This document shows positions 46,301 through 58,139 of a DNA stretch of 64,000 bases, in pieces (the first letter of the stretch is position 1; every line of letters begins with the position of its first letter). This DNA comes from Manis javanica (Eukaryota > Chordata > Mammalia > Pholidota > Manidae), in assembly GCF_040802235.1 (NCBI RefSeq), contig NC_133161.1:148605121-148669120 (forward strand), given 5' to 3'. The position numbers and the translations under genes were made by a program. The notes below the pieces were generated by a model. That model saw only the letters and a program-made list of their open reading frames with translations, did not search any database and was not told where the DNA came from.

Positions 46301-49300
46301 AAATAAGGCTCTGTGTGCACAGCACGTGCTGAGACTGTTGCTCCCTACCCAGAAGCTGATGCGGAGTGGGTGTAAATCGGGCCCAGAACCAAAGGTGGGC
46401 AGTGTGGCTCCTCAGTTTTAACACGTGCACGTTCCCCTGGCTGCCAGGGGAGAGGGGCACCAGAGCCGAGAGTCTGGGAGGCATGCAGGCTTCCTGGGCA
46501 TGGGGCCAGGCTGCACAGAGCCCTGCACAAGGAAGGGCCCCACACAGGCTCCAGTGTCCTGCCGGTGTCACTTAAAAGTTCTTCATTATTTTTGGACAAG
46601 GAGCCATGCATTTCCACTTTGCACTGGGCCCTACGAGTTCCATAGTGGTGCGAGGGCAGACAGCGCCCCCCGAGACAGAAAGCCGAGGTCGCCCCTGCCT
46701 GTGCTTGGCTCACAGAATCCCACGGTGAGCTGCGCGCTCCCAGACCGTCTCGTCCTTTCTCTAGCCTTCAGCCAGGATGTTCCCATTCCTAAGACTGAAT
46801 AGGAAATACAGTTTTGGTTTTCATCAAGAGCAAACAGCCCGCCTTCTTCTTAGGTTGATTTAGGGGCAGTATTACCCACAGACTATACCAATTTTCTTCA
46901 CAAGCCCAGCGCAGCCTAAAGAAACTCCAGTTTCATCACCCAGTTTTGTTCCCACTGTCTCATTTGATCCTCAGAGCCCTTTATTCCTCTGTTCTGGAGA
47001 TGCTGAGCATGAATAGGGTGTCAGGTACCCTGAATACTGGAGGTAGAACCATTCCTAAGATGGGCCCAGCCCTTGCCCCCCACCCCACCCCATCTAATGG
47101 GATCAGGAACCAGACTCATGGGTCTGCAGATGGAGGGAGAGAGAGAGTTTGCCCCAAAATGGACCATACCCAGAGTCTATACCTGATTTAGCTGATGAGA
47201 TTCGGGGCTTTTTGAGTTTGTAATTGATGATATTTTGGTCTTAGCATTGGCATTGGAATGGGTTAAGACATTCGGGGATGCTGGAACAGGGACAATGTAT
47301 TTTGCACATGGGACGGATGTGAACTTTTTGGGGGCCATAGGACAGTGGACTCTACTAGGCTGAATAATGGCTCCAAGAATTCATGTCCTTCCTAGAAGCC
47401 CAGAACGTGACCTTTTTTGGAAACAGGATCATTGCAGGTACACTTAGTTAAGATGAGGTCCTACTGTGGCAGGTGGGCCCGTAGCCCAATGTGACCAGGG
47501 GAGACACACAGAGGAGAAAGCAGCGTGGAGATGCAGGCAGAGGTTGGAGCAACACATGTACGAGCCAAGAGATGCCCAAGACCAGGCGCTAGGAGAGGGC
47601 ATGAAATGGACCCCTGTCAGAGCCCCCAGGAGACCAAGAGCTGCCGACTCCCGGCTTTCGGAAGAACTGGCGTCTGTTGTCTGAAGCCCCCCAGGTTGTG
47701 GGACTTTGTCATGGCGGCCCCTGGGGGCTTAGACCGATTTCCCAGTACCACACAGTGGGTAGATGCCAAAGACCAGACCGGAATCTGCTTGCTATGTTTA
47801 GTTGCGTCTCAGCATCAGAGATGATTAGCACACCGATTGGGGAGTCAGATTGCCTGGGTTCAAGTCCCGGCTCCACCTGTCGCCTTGTTACCTTGGCTGA
47901 GTCACGTAGCTTCTCTGCATCCCAGATTATCCATTTTCAACAATGCCCGTACTTGGAGCACCCGCCGTATGGAGACAGGAGATTCCATACACACACTTCT
48001 AAATGCCGAGGTCCATGGCTATTGCTGTTGTGTCTCCCAGAGCAGGTTTTGAGGCCCATGACAGACGCCGGGGCTGTGCTCTGCTCATGTTTGTGTCTTC
48101 AGAGCTTGCCACTGAGCCTGGCATGTGACAAACGCTTTAAAGATTTTCACTGAGTTGTACTGGCATCTGTCAATAATGGTACTTTGAGTCCCAGTGGGGT
48201 GGGGTGTGGACTTGGCCCAAGAGGGGCTCTCTGTTGAGGTCCGCGCTCAGAGCACCACCCCTCTGCAGTGAGGCCTTCCTATGCGGGGGGAAGGCAGGCA
48301 AGACACCAGCTCAGGGGGATGCCACTCTCTGCGGCACTGTCCCTACCTGGAGCCCATCGTACCTAATGGACTAAAGGAGCTGGTGCCTTTAAATTCCACC
48401 GAAAGGAAAGCAAAAGCACTTTAGTTTCAGCCCGTGTTCTCCATTAGACACCCTTCAGGTGTTAGCAATATTATGCCACAATTTCATTATCCATTAAAGC
48501 CAGGTAATAATAAGTACACAAAGGTATTTGGAGCCTATTGATGTTAATGAAAGAGATCAATCTAATTCAGAATGTGTGTGTGGAGAGCTCCTTGGAGATG
48601 GGATGGGCCCCAAGGTCAGCCTCTCATCGCCTCCTTGACGGTAGACCCCACCAGTACTCAATTTTGCATGACTGTCTTTATGACGTAGTTGGAATTTTGA
48701 CGCCCAGACTCACGCTTCCTACAGAGGCCCATTCTCCTCCTCTCCCAAGCCCCTCCCAACATTCCCGACTCAGAAAGAATGGGGAAGTTGCTGCCATTTA
48801 AGATCCTTGCACAAGAGGAGAGTTTCTTGGGTGTAGACAATGGGCTGCACTAGAGCAGCACAAGTCCATGATCCCAGGGTTGCTGGAGGGACCCTGATAA
48901 GATTTCCAGGGCTCTAAATTAATCTCTCTCTTTCTCTCTGGGGCTCAGAGGGATCTTCTACCAAGTTTATGGGCTGCATTCAATGGCTATCTCAACAAAA
49001 TTACTCTACATGAAGCTAGAAAGGGAAAAATAATGTCAGAGAAAGAGGACAAATGAGTCATCTTTCTGTCCCTGATGCCCTCTGCAATTTTCTGGGAGTC
49101 CCCTATGGGTCTCTAACTCCTGCCCTGAAGATGGTTTTACTCATGTGAAGATGTCTGTGGGTGGCGCACTTTGATCTCCACAGCCGTCCACCCTTGTCCA
49201 TCCAGCATGAGTTCTCAAATTTTATTCCTACCTCCTCCCACTTCTACCGGTATTCTTCAAAAAAGCCCCCAGAAACAAAACACCGCCTACAGAAACAAGT

Positions 49301-52300
49301 ATCACCCTACCGTTTCTGGGATCCAGCACCCTGACAAGGTGCTGGAGGAAACCTCCCCTCCCACGGCTGCTGGGTGGGGCGCCAGGCTGCACACACACAC
49401 ACACACACATCCTTGTAGGTGGACGTGCCTGTGCCCTGGGCCCCTGTGGGATGCAGCCCAACTCCGGAGTCTCGGCAGGCGCCCTCTGACAAATGGTACG
49501 TGTCCCAGCTCTGGCCAGGATGACTGCACATTGGCAGGAACTAACGGGGCACCTGCGGCAACAGGGCACATCAGGCCCAGGGTGCGGACATATATAGAAT
49601 AGATCGCTGTCCCTCCTATCTGTCCCGCCTGTCTCCAGCCCCTGCTGGGCAGCCTGAACTGGGCCACAGTTGGTGATCGGATTAAGGGGGAGCTGGCACT
49701 TCGCCATCAGGACCTCGGCAGGTCCAGGGCTGGCATGGAACTGGGCTCTGATTTTTGCATCATTGGCCAAGGGCTGTAGAAGGACCTGTGGGTGGCTTCA
49801 GTTACTAAACTCGGGGTAGGATGTCTGTGTGGAGTAACAGGACTTGAGTCCAGCCACAGTGCTCATAGCAGCAGGGGACGCCTGGAGGCTGGGAGAGGAC
49901 GAGGAGACAGAGCAGGGATGGTCGCTGAGTCCGCTGTGTCCTTCTGACCGTGCAGTGCCCCTGGGGCTGGCTCCCTGCCCTACCGAATATGAGCTGGGAC
50001 CCCACCAGGATTCTTCCCCTGCTCTGTTCTGGAGGGCCGGGGGGAAGGCCGGCCCTGCTACATCGCCCAGCTTTGCCACCCCTGCGCCAATCTCCAGTGG
50101 AGCCATACGGTGCCCACCGCCAGCACCTCGGCATGCGCACGGTGCCCAGAGCAGAGGGGCCGCGGTCCGCAGATCCATGGGTGCCTCTTCCCTTACCTTT
50201 CATCATACTTAAAATGCACCCAGTACACAGAAACCTTTCACCACCGTTGAGAGGACAAATTAGTATTTTGGACGGAGGGTGACACGTAAGTGCAAACAGT
50301 GGGGGCCTGTGGGGAGCGTGCACTTGCACGCCCGCTGCCCACCGTACCTCCTGCCTTTGTGTGCCTCTCCCGCGCAGTGTGGGTAATGGTGTGTGCAGTG
50401 TTCTCCGCAGTGCTTGGTAGGTGACGATGTTCCACCCTCACATTTCCCTTTAATGCTCTCCATTATTTGGCTGCATTAAAAATGTTTGCGGGCTGATATC
50501 TTTAAAATTAATGAGGTGTTTACTCTTAGCCAAGAAACTCATTGAAATTAAAAAAGCTTTCTTTTCCCTCCCTTTACCTCACTAAAAACAAAGTGGACAA
50601 ACAAGTCACAATACAAGCCTCGCTAAAAACAAGTAGAACAGTCAAGAGCCGCAGCCCGCCGCCCGGGAGGCGGGAGCTGCAGTTAGCCAGCACCCAGCAT
50701 GGCACATCGGTCGGGCTCAACCCGCCTCTGTAAGAGGCCCCAGTTTAACAAGGGCTTTGCTGGAAAATTGCAGGCAGCACCATTTAGCCAGTGGAGGGGC
50801 ATCTGTGCCCTCCAAAATAGCTTATTTCACCACCACCACCCTTCTTAGCATATTATCCATTGTGACCACAGCACCTTAATCTAGTTTAAATTTTCCTTCA
50901 TTTTCAAAAGGTTTGTTTCCCAGGAGAATTCATCTCGTGTGCAATCCTGACCTGTCTGTAGTCGTTATTTTTCAATCAGATCCATTACCTGGCATGAAGG
51001 ACCCCTCTGCTCAGTACTCCCACCCCATGACCCCCAACACTAGCTGACTTTGTGCAGAAAAGCAGAGCTGAGTGTTTATGATGTGAGTCCACTGGCTGCA
51101 TGAACTTGCTGTAGACCATGAGTGAGGACAGCCTGCTGGGAGGCCAGGGAAGGAAGACTCCTGAGTGCAAAGAGCAGGCTCACAGCCCTGACCCCCACCC
51201 CGCGCCCCTGCTGTGAGCAGGGCACATACCCTGGGGCAGGTGGGTTCTCCTCGTGCCCTATTAGAGCAGCTCTTCTCTCTGACCTGGAAACCACCAGTGG
51301 TCTCCATGCACCTTGCAGGTGACTTGTTAGCTAATCCCTCAGATATTCAAGTTAGTTGGACGATGATTGTATGCATCTGCATCTAGAAATAATTGATGAT
51401 TAGCTCAGTCACAAAGAGGACAGTGATGCTGAAGTGACACTCCCCTCCCACTCTGTTGTTGTGTATGGGATTCCTTCTTTCCCTCAGGAGCACTGGCAAA
51501 GGAGGACACAGGGATGCCCTGAAAGGCTCAGGGTTTCCTGCTGCTGCCAGACTGTGGCCTCTGAAACCCATTTTCTTTATAGCCACACGTGGGGTATCTA
51601 CAGCAGGAGCCCAGGATCTGTGGCTGAGCCTCTTGTCTCTGAAACACCCGAATGCAAGTAGATGTCAGATCCCTCCGAATCACCTGCTTCTGGATGGTAA
51701 TGACGAGCATATGCAAAAAAGCAGATTCCTCAGCCCAAGAGAGAAGGCCGAGGACTGCAGAGAAGCAGGCAACAGGGACAGCAAGGGGCACAACCTACAT
51801 TATACTGAATCTGTGCAAAATCTCCAGCGTTGGTCTGCAGAATGTCATAGGCTGAGGACACAGAAAGAAGTTCCCACTCACTGTCATTCAAAAATGCCTT
51901 TTTGTCATGCTTAATGTCTTCTCTGCTCCTCAGGAAGGCCAGGTCTACATCTTCCACTGAAAACGACAGAAGCGATTGAGTTCCCTACAGAGCGAGGCAC
52001 CAGTGTCAACCAGTCCCAGCCCCCCAGCTCCCAGTTCAAGTCCTGCCTCTCCCTGCTGTCTCCAATGCAGTCTTACTGACATGGGGTTCGATATGACCAT
52101 CTTGAACCAGGAGCAGGGGAGTGGAATAAAATCTTTCTAGCCGTAAAAGAAATCAACTCTGAGTTTAGGGTTTGCATCCCACTGTCCGTGGGAGGGTGGG
52201 GCTGGCCCTGACTTTGATGACATTCTCAGTGGTGTGGAGGCCTCGTACTGTATTCCACACCAAGAGCAGCAATAGGAAGGTCAATCCTGTGCAAGAATAA

Positions 52301-53475
52301 AGCAGACACGGAGGACAGCAGAACGTGACTTCACCTGTGTGCCAAACCCAGCTCAAGCACATTTTCCCATGAGCCAACTGTACCTCTCATGGTTTACCTG
52401 TGTGCAGAATGCTCCTGAAGGTGAGGCTGCAGTTCTGGATATCAAATGGAAAGGTGTATGTCTCTAAACTGCATGCGGAGACCACCTGGATGGGCTTAGA
52501 GTTCTTAATGGTCCCAGATGAGTTCACATAAACATAGGGAAGGTCGGGTGACCTTTCACTGTCCACACTGCACGAAACACAAGAGACCTGGCTGTTGTTG
52601 GGAGGGCGTCAGTCATTTCACCACATAAACAGAACCGAGTATGAGCTGGAAGTGACCATGACACCCTGGGAGGGCCAAAGACAGAATCCCATGTCCCATG
52701 AGACAGCTCATCCTGGCAAAGATGGCTCAGCAGTGACAGTCTCGTAAGTTAACTCACTTGCGCTGTCATGACACAGACATGATCTAAGAGTGACCTCAAG
52801 CATTAGTAATAAAATCTGTATTTCAAATGACATCAAATCACAGCACTTCTAACCTGAATATTCCTAACAATAGGCTCCTTTTTAAGTTGAGAGACAAAAA
52901 AAAAAAAAATAGCAACAATGACTGAAAGTAAGTAGCAACTGGCCCGACTATCCTGAGCAGACTGAATCCCCCAGAAACACAGCCCAGCATACTTACAACT
53001 CATTAATGATGATATCAGGAGCCCAGATGGCACTTAGAGGTAGGGAGATCTCTCTAATCTCATCAAACATGCTGGGGTTCCAGGACAAGAACCCATCATC
53101 CCAAACCTGCCAGCGGAAGCCGAAAAGGAAACTTATCAAAAAGGGGTTAAGTCACCAAAGAACTGGAGAGGGATTTGGATGACTGACTCAATTGATCAGC
53201 CTGCCAGAACTATCTGACAGGGGAGAGGACTTCCCATCCAACTCCTGAAGATGGTGCTCCAACCAGAAACCATGTCCATGCATATTACATGGGTTCTAAT
53301 ACATTGGATCTGCCGCAGATCTAAGGAATCACAAACACAAAGATGATATCTAGCCTTAAAATGATTATGCTTTGCAACAGATGGAGGTCAGGAAGGGCCC
53401 ACGTGCATGGAAGGAGACGTGGTCACTCACCTCATGGTACCATACACTTGTCTTCAATTTTTGATTCTGTGCATC
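43107..53475 (-). CDS. HTR3B: 5-hydroxytryptamine receptor 3B, exons 3-9 (5' end outside window)
   Basis: Accessory subunit of the 5-HT3 receptor channel; it assembles with 5-HT3A and raises conductance. Exons in the window on the minus strand: 53475-53431, 53106-52997, 52567-52398, 51956-51799, 44732-44522, 44390-44208, 43342-43107. They sum to 1113 bp, 370 residues plus stop, exactly the length of human 5-HT3B after exon 2 as I recall it. Features: DAQNQKLKTSVWYHE; Cys-loop CSLETYTFPFDIQNC; EWELLSVSSAYDIL; M1 RRRPLDYVVSLLIP; M2 VLVGYTVFRVNVS (the 3B-type pore lining); M3 VCMAFLVLSLSETI; M4 YLVVLGLYAVTLCSLW. Exons 1 and 2 (signal peptide and N-terminus) were not found up to 64000. The MA-helix triad differs from human (see findings). 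Confidence 0.96.
43343..44207 (-). other. HTR3B intron 8
   Basis: 865-bp intron. About 43580-43700 (ttgagacataattgatatat / aacattacctactttcaggg) resembles an L1 3' UTR block common in laurasiatherian genomes. No gene is supported. Confidence 0.6.
44208..44390 (-). CDS. HTR3B: HTR3B exon 8: M3 and start of cytoplasmic loop
   Basis: 183 bp encoding VFFAVCMAFLVLSLSETILL, VRFLHDGQGSGQEWALWCLR and GHTDSDRPRMGPGAQLTGVT. Acceptor ttcctcag above 44390. The donor reads GTTTGT, weaker than GTAAG/GTGAG, but it is placed exactly where the human protein continues (GVT/ES) and keeps the frame into exon 9. Confidence 0.93.
44522..44732 (-). CDS. HTR3B: HTR3B exon 7: M1 and M2
   Basis: 211 bp encoding VVIRRRPLDYVVSLLIPSVF, LMLVDLGSFFLPPTCRAR, IVFKTSVLVGYTVFRVNVSA and KMPRSSVHTPLIG. 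Acceptor ggccag, donor gtgagc. M2 keeps the 3B-specific polar residues. Confidence 0.97.
44985..45170. repeat. MIR-like element
   Basis: cgcttgccgtgtgcctggcg, catatgctttgctcggtcct, ctccatctcacaaggaaacc, ctcacatgaccagtgaatga, in MIR order. Confidence 0.65.
47352..47733 (+). mobile_element. MLT1-like MaLR LTR in HTR3B intron 6
   Basis: Starts ctactaggctgaataatggc and contains tggaaacaggatcattgcag, gttaagatgaggtcctactg, agcccaatgtgaccagggga, gaggttggagcaacacatgt and the terminal ccaggttgtgggactttgtc atggcggcccctggggg block. The order is that of a complete but old LTR. Orientation is antisense to HTR3B. Confidence 0.7.
47830..47960 (+). repeat. MIR SINE
   Basis: ggggagtcagattgcctggg, ttcaagtcccggctccacct, ttaccttggctgagtcacgt, agcttctctgcatcccagat. 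A clear MIR core. Confidence 0.75.
49390..49409. repeat. (CA)10 microsatellite
   Basis: Ten CA units in HTR3B intron 6. It explains the Thr-His and Val-Cys repeats in the local open frames, which are not coding. Confidence 0.95.
51799..51956 (-). CDS. HTR3B: HTR3B exon 6: loops F and C
   Basis: 158 bp encoding VEDVDLAFLRSREDIKHDKK, AFLNDSEWELLSVSSAYD and ILQTNAGDFAQIQYN. Contains the NDS sequon. Acceptor gttttcag, donor gtaggt. Confidence 0.97.
52398..52567 (-). CDS. HTR3B: HTR3B exon 5: Cys-loop
   Basis: 170 bp encoding VDSERSPDLPYVYVNSSG, TIKNSKPIQVVSACSLET, YTFPFDIQNCSLTFRSILHT. Cys-loop spacing of 13 residues is kept and NSS and NCS sequons are present. Acceptor cgtgcag, donor gtaaac. 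Confidence 0.97.
52896..52909. repeat. Poly-A run (14 A)
   Basis: A 14-base adenine run in HTR3B intron 4. On the coding strand it is a T tract about 100 bp after the exon 4 donor; the polypyrimidine tract for exon 5 lies elsewhere. Confidence 0.9.
52997..53106 (-). CDS. HTR3B: HTR3B exon 4
   Basis: 110 bp encoding VWDDGFLSWNPSMFDEIR, EISLPLSAIWAPDIIINEF. The human sequence, as I recall it, reads VWNDEF; here the Glu of that motif is Gly and NSS has become NPS, which removes a glycosylation sequon. Acceptor gctggcag, donor gtaagt. Confidence 0.96.
53431..53475 (-). CDS. HTR3B: HTR3B exon 3 (45 bp)
   Basis: Encodes DAQNQKLKTSVWYHE, matching human DAENQILKTSVWYQE. Acceptor ctttacag, donor gtgagt. 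This is the most upstream HTR3B exon found in the window. Confidence 0.97.
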
Positions 53476-54149
53476 CTGTAAAGCAAAAAGAAAACCCACA
53501 CCAAACCTTAGAATGCCAGGAAATCAAAGCCCAATCCATCAGCATGACAATTCAGAGGAAGAAAATCGAATCTAATGAAATGATGCTGATTTTAAAAACA
53601 TTACCTTGACTCTTCAAAATCTGAGTATTCTCAGTTCCTATTTACCACGCGCACCTGTCGCTATGAACTTTACTCTATTACCCACGACAAAATGGCATTT
53701 TGACTGCACTTGACATCTTGAATAATTTTCTAATTTCTTTCCCACTTTAATTAGTTACTCTGCCATTAATCAGACTAAAAAATGATATGTAGTCTTAGTC
53801 AATTCTGGGCTTAAAAGATGAGACCAAGCTTTTAATTGTAATCAGGATATTATTCATAAGCTTTCTGGGAGGGTTATCTCAACCACTATTGGCAGCCATT
53901 TCTATTAAGTCATCTTATGTTTGGATTTCTCTGCTTATTAAACAGACTGAATGAGCCTAATGTAAATGAGGCATATTTTTGATGATTAAATAGATGCAAT
54001 TTCTCATGCTTGCAATGAGTCAGTGACTTTTTAAAAAATACTGCCCAAAACAACAAAAAACCTCTTTACTAATTTTTTTTGTAACTGATCCAATCAATAA
54101 GAACATTCTAAAATTGTGTCGTTCTTAGGGATTAAAAGAAAAGGAATAT

Positions 54150-55815
54150 CTCTCACCACATACAAACATTAACTCAAAACGGATCACTAACCCAAACATA
54201 AGAACTAAAACCATAAAACTCTTAGAAGAAAACATAGGAGTCAACCTTCATGACAGGTTAGGCAGTGGTTTCTTAGCTATGATGCCACAAACACAAGCAA
54301 CAAAATAAATGGGACTTCGTCAAAATTTAAAACTCTTGTTCTTTAAAGGACACCATCAAGAAAGAAAAAGACAACCTACAGACTGGGAAAAACTATTTGC
54401 AAATCATGTATCTGGTAAATCATGTATCAGAATATATAAAGAACTCTTAAAACTGAACAATAAAAGGATAAACAACCCAGTTAAAAAGTGGGCATCAGCA
54501 GACATAATCAACAGAGTGAAAAGGAAACACACAGAATGGGAGAAAATATTTGCCCAACATGTATCTGACAAGGGGTTAATATCCAGAATATATAAAGAAC
54601 TCCTACAACTCAAAACAAAACAAGGAAACAACCCTATTTAAAAATGGACAAAGGATTTGACCTGATATTTCTCCAGAGTAGATACATAAATGGCTAACAA
54701 ATACATGGAAAGATACCCCACATCACTGCTGTGGACCAAACTGTGTCCATCCAAAATTCATATGTGACCATATTTGGAGGTAGGACTTTTAGGAGGCAAT
54801 TAAGGTTAGAAGAGGCCACAGGGGTGGGGCCCTCATCCAATAGAACTGATGGCCTTAGAAGAAGAGGAACCTCTCTCCTCCGTGTGAGCCAACAGTGAGG
54901 AGGTCTGCAAGCCGGGAGGAGGGCCCCCAGCAGGAACCTGCAAGGCAGGAGCAGAACTTGGATCTGGGACTTCAAGCCTCCAGAACTGTGAGAAACAAAG
55001 TTCTGTCGTTTAAGCCACGCAGTCTATGGTATTTGTTATGACAGTCCAAGCTGGCTGATATTATCACCAATCATCAGGGAAACGCAAATCAAAACCACAA
55101 TGAAATACCACTTCCCTCTCATTAGGATGGCTATTGTTCTTTTAAAAAACAGAAAATAAGTACTGGTGGGGATGTGAAGAAATTGGAATCCTTGTGCATT
55201 ATGGGTGGGAATATAAAATGGTGCAGCTGCTATGAAAAAGTGTGGCAGTTCCTTAAAAAATTAAAAATAGAACTACCATATGGTCCAGCAACTCCACTCT
55301 TTGGTATGTACCCAAAATAATTGAAAGCAGGGACTCAGACAGATATTTGTACAACCATGCTCATAACAGCATTATTTACAACAGCCAAGGTAATAGATAA
55401 GCAAAATGTGGTATATACATACAAAGTAATATTATTCAGCCTCAGAAAGGAAGGAAATTCTGACATACGCTATAACATGAATGAATGTTGAGGACATTAT
55501 GCAAAGTGAAGGAAGCCAGACACAAAAGGCATATACTGTATGATTCCACTTAATATGAAGTAGATAGAGTAGTCAAATTCATAGGGACAGGAAGTCGAAT
55601 GGTGGTTGTCAGGAGCTGGGAGCAAGGGGAAGGGGCAGGAATCGTTTAGTAGTACAGAATTTCAGTTTTGCAAAATGAAAAGAGCTCTGGAGATGGATGG
55701 TGGTGATGGCCGCTCAGCAATGATTGTGCACTTAATGCCCTTGAACCAAAACTTAAAAATGGCCAGGATGTCAGATTTTAGTCATATGTATCCTACCACA
55801 AGTAAAAGTAATAAT
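54150..55815 (+). mobile_element. L1 fragment: ORF2 C-terminal end and 3' UTR, interrupted by an LTR
   Basis: Begins in the ORF2 region with cgtcaaaatttaaaactctt and gactgggaaaaactatttgc, including an internal local repeat of the atctg...aagaactc segment (54400-54610). It continues after the LTR with ttactcatcagg-type sequence (caatcatcagggaaacgcaa), aatgaaataccacttccctc, and gtggaatatgaagt-like 3' UTR segments ending near a ctaccacaagtaaaagtaat tail. Frameshifts and stops make it inactive. Confidence 0.85.
54722..55067 (+). mobile_element. MLT1-like solo LTR (54727-55062) inserted in L1, with 5-bp TSD
   Basis: The LTR starts TGCTGTGGACC, contains ccaaaattcatatgtgacca, ggggtggggccctcatccaa, cctccagaactgtgagaaac, gtttaagccacgcagtctat, and ends near ctggctgatatt. 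ATCAC flanks it on both sides (54722-54726 and 55063-55067), the 5-bp duplication expected for ERVL-MaLR elements. The L1 sequence resumes directly on the other side (cacatcact / caatcatcaggg), so insertion is younger than this L1. Confidence 0.88.
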
Positions 55816-56660
55816 TAAAAATTGAGCAAAGGACTTGAATAGATGTTTCTCCAAAGAAGATATACAAATGGCCAAAAAGCACATGAAAAGAGGCCCACGG
55901 CTTTAGTTACTAGGGAAATGCAGATCAAGACCATGAAGACACGTCACCCACTAGGACGGCTACAATAAAAAAGACGGAAAATAACAAGTGTTGGCAAGGA
56001 TGTAGAGAAATTAGAACTCTCATATATTGCTAGTAGGATTACAAAATGGTGCAGCCACTTTGGGAAACAGTCTGACAATTCCTCAAAATGTCAGAGTTAC
56101 CTTATGACCCAGCAATTCCACTCTTAAGTAAGTAACAAAGAAACTTGAAAATATAAGTCTACACAAGAGAACCTGTACAGGAAGGTTCATAGCAGCACTT
56201 ATAACACAATAGTCAAAATGTGAAAACAACTATGTCCATCAGCTGATGAACAGATAAATAAAATGTGGTTTATCCTTAGAGGAGAGTGTTTTTCAGTAAT
56301 AAAAAGTAATGAGATATGATGCATGTTACAACATGAATGAACCTTGGTGGTATTGTGCTACTGAAAGAATCCAGTTACAAGAGGCCATTTATTGTATGAA
56401 TCCATTTATATGGAATATCTAGAATAGGAAACCTTTAGAAATAGGAAGATTATTGTTTGCCTGCGGCTGGTGGGGCAAGGGTAGAGGGGGTGGCTAATGG
56501 TGTGGGCTTCACTTTGTTCTGAAATTAATGGTGGTCTGCACAAGAAAACCTGTAGAGTGGCACAACTCTCTGAATATGCTAAAACCACTGGATTGTAAAC
56601 TTCAAATGGATTAATTTTGTGGTTGAAATACATATTAATAAAGCTGCCCTTTAAAAAAAA
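55816..56660 (+). mobile_element. Second L1 3' fragment
   Basis: Starts again in the ORF2/3' region (ttgagcaaaggacttgaata, gatatacaaatggccaaaaa) and ends with a classical L1 tail (aaccactggattgtaaactt, caaatggattaattttgtgg, atacatattaataaagctg). It duplicates the region of the preceding L1 copy, so two elements lie head to tail. Confidence 0.82.
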
Positions 56661-58139
56661 TAGGTATTTTTAATAAAGGAAAAGGGAAGCATTTTTGAAG
56701 ATATTTCTGGGGTATTTATAAGAAGTCTGATACCAACCATTGATGAGATCTCCTTTACCTCATTTCCATTCTTTTCCATGTATAATTGATCACTAAAACC
56801 TGCATCCTTTGAAGAAAATGAGAGGACTAGAAAATCCAAGGTGAAAACGTGTGAAGTAAAATGTGTAAAACATTTCCCTGATGATTGAGGGTCAAAGCTA
56901 AGGGGTCATTTAAATAACCTTTGTATTTCTGTAATATTTATTACAATACCACATTTTAGTAAAATAAGAGAGTTTGGGGAGTTGATGGCATGAAAGCAAA
57001 TAACAACTCTGTTTTCCTCCCCAGAACAGGGTATATTAAATTAATCATCCAGCCAACTACTCAAGCACACCAAAAAATAGTCATTGTGCCTGGGGCAAGA
57101 CTACCATTTTTTTCAACCCTGGTGGGGGGTGGTAGGGAGGCACCATTGGAAAGTAGTCCATGGGGCGGCTGGTGCATCTGGAATTGTACCAGCCTCAGAC
57201 TATACAGGTATACACAGGGTGGCATTAGTTGAAAGAGAAACAATAAAATTTTTTAAGTCCCCACTTTTTGCCACCAAGAAAGAAAGTTGCTACTGAAAAA
57301 GCATTTCTAGGTATGTTGGGAAAGAAGACGGGATTGTGCACAGATATGGGTGACCCCCTCTAGTGGTCTGACAAAGGCGGATCTCAGGGAATTTGTTCTA
57401 CAGATTTTTTAGGAGCTTCAAATAGATACTGGGAAAGGCATGTTTTAAAGTGACATACAAGGTGAAAATGCTGAACCCAAAGCATTTCCCCAAGGGGCCA
57501 CGTGGGGGAGGACAGAGGGGAACCCACCCGAGACGGCTCTGCAGGGGTCCTGGCAGTTGTGAAAGGACTTCTCTTGAGAGCTCAGGGTTAGGTGGCAACA
57601 CTTCCTTCTGAGTTTTATCAGCTGGGAGATGCTGAAATAGATCACGTCTCACCCACTAAAGCAGAAAAGGCTCAGTTCTAGGCTTAGTCGCAATCAGTGA
57701 GGGTTCCCCACAAACAGGGGGAAAAAACAAGCCCCAGATGCAATCTGCATTAGTGGTAAATAGAGCTGTTCACCACTCCTTCCCAACACATGCACATTCA
57801 CATCCATGCAGTGCCCTGGCCAGTTTTTTTTATCACGGTCACGCCAAGTCATGAACGCGCGCTGTTGACTCAGTCACGTGACTGGGGAGAGGGTCGCTGT
57901 GCTGTCCGTTCATTTCACGGCTATTTTTAGTCCATCGGTTCTGACTAACTGCCATACTGATGCGTAGCCTGCTCTTCTCTTTTGCCCATTGCTTTATCGT
58001 ACCACATGTCACAGAAGAGTTAAGAATCTTTTTCTAATATATTAGGGGGGTGGCTGGGCGGATTCATCATGCAGCCCTAAAAACACAATGTCAGAAAGGA
58101 GTTTGAGGCTAAAACTGAAATCTTTTTTTGTCAAAGGGA
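56661..58139. other. Unassigned AT-rich intronic sequence
   Basis: No recognisable gene, repeat core or RNA. Upstream of the DIRS-like fossil one might expect its reverse transcriptase palm; I looked for a YxDD-type motif in the plus frames and did not find one. Confidence 0.5.

Larger units (their letters stand above)
44733..51798 (-). other. HTR3B intron 6 (7.1 kb)
   Basis: The largest intron fully inside the window. It contains MIR elements at about 44985-45170 and 47830-47960, an MLT1-like LTR at 47352-47733, a (CA)n run at 49390-49409, and two AT-rich low-repeat islands (48360-48600, 50440-50600) that could be regulatory. No gene is supported. Confidence 0.8.

Noticed and set aside
52165-52377. 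Minus-strand 70-residue frame with a Leu-rich TM-like stretch in HTR3B intron 5
   Set aside because: It lies inside an intron, has no splice sites fitting HTR3B and no family resemblance. A hydrophobic run of this size is expected by chance.
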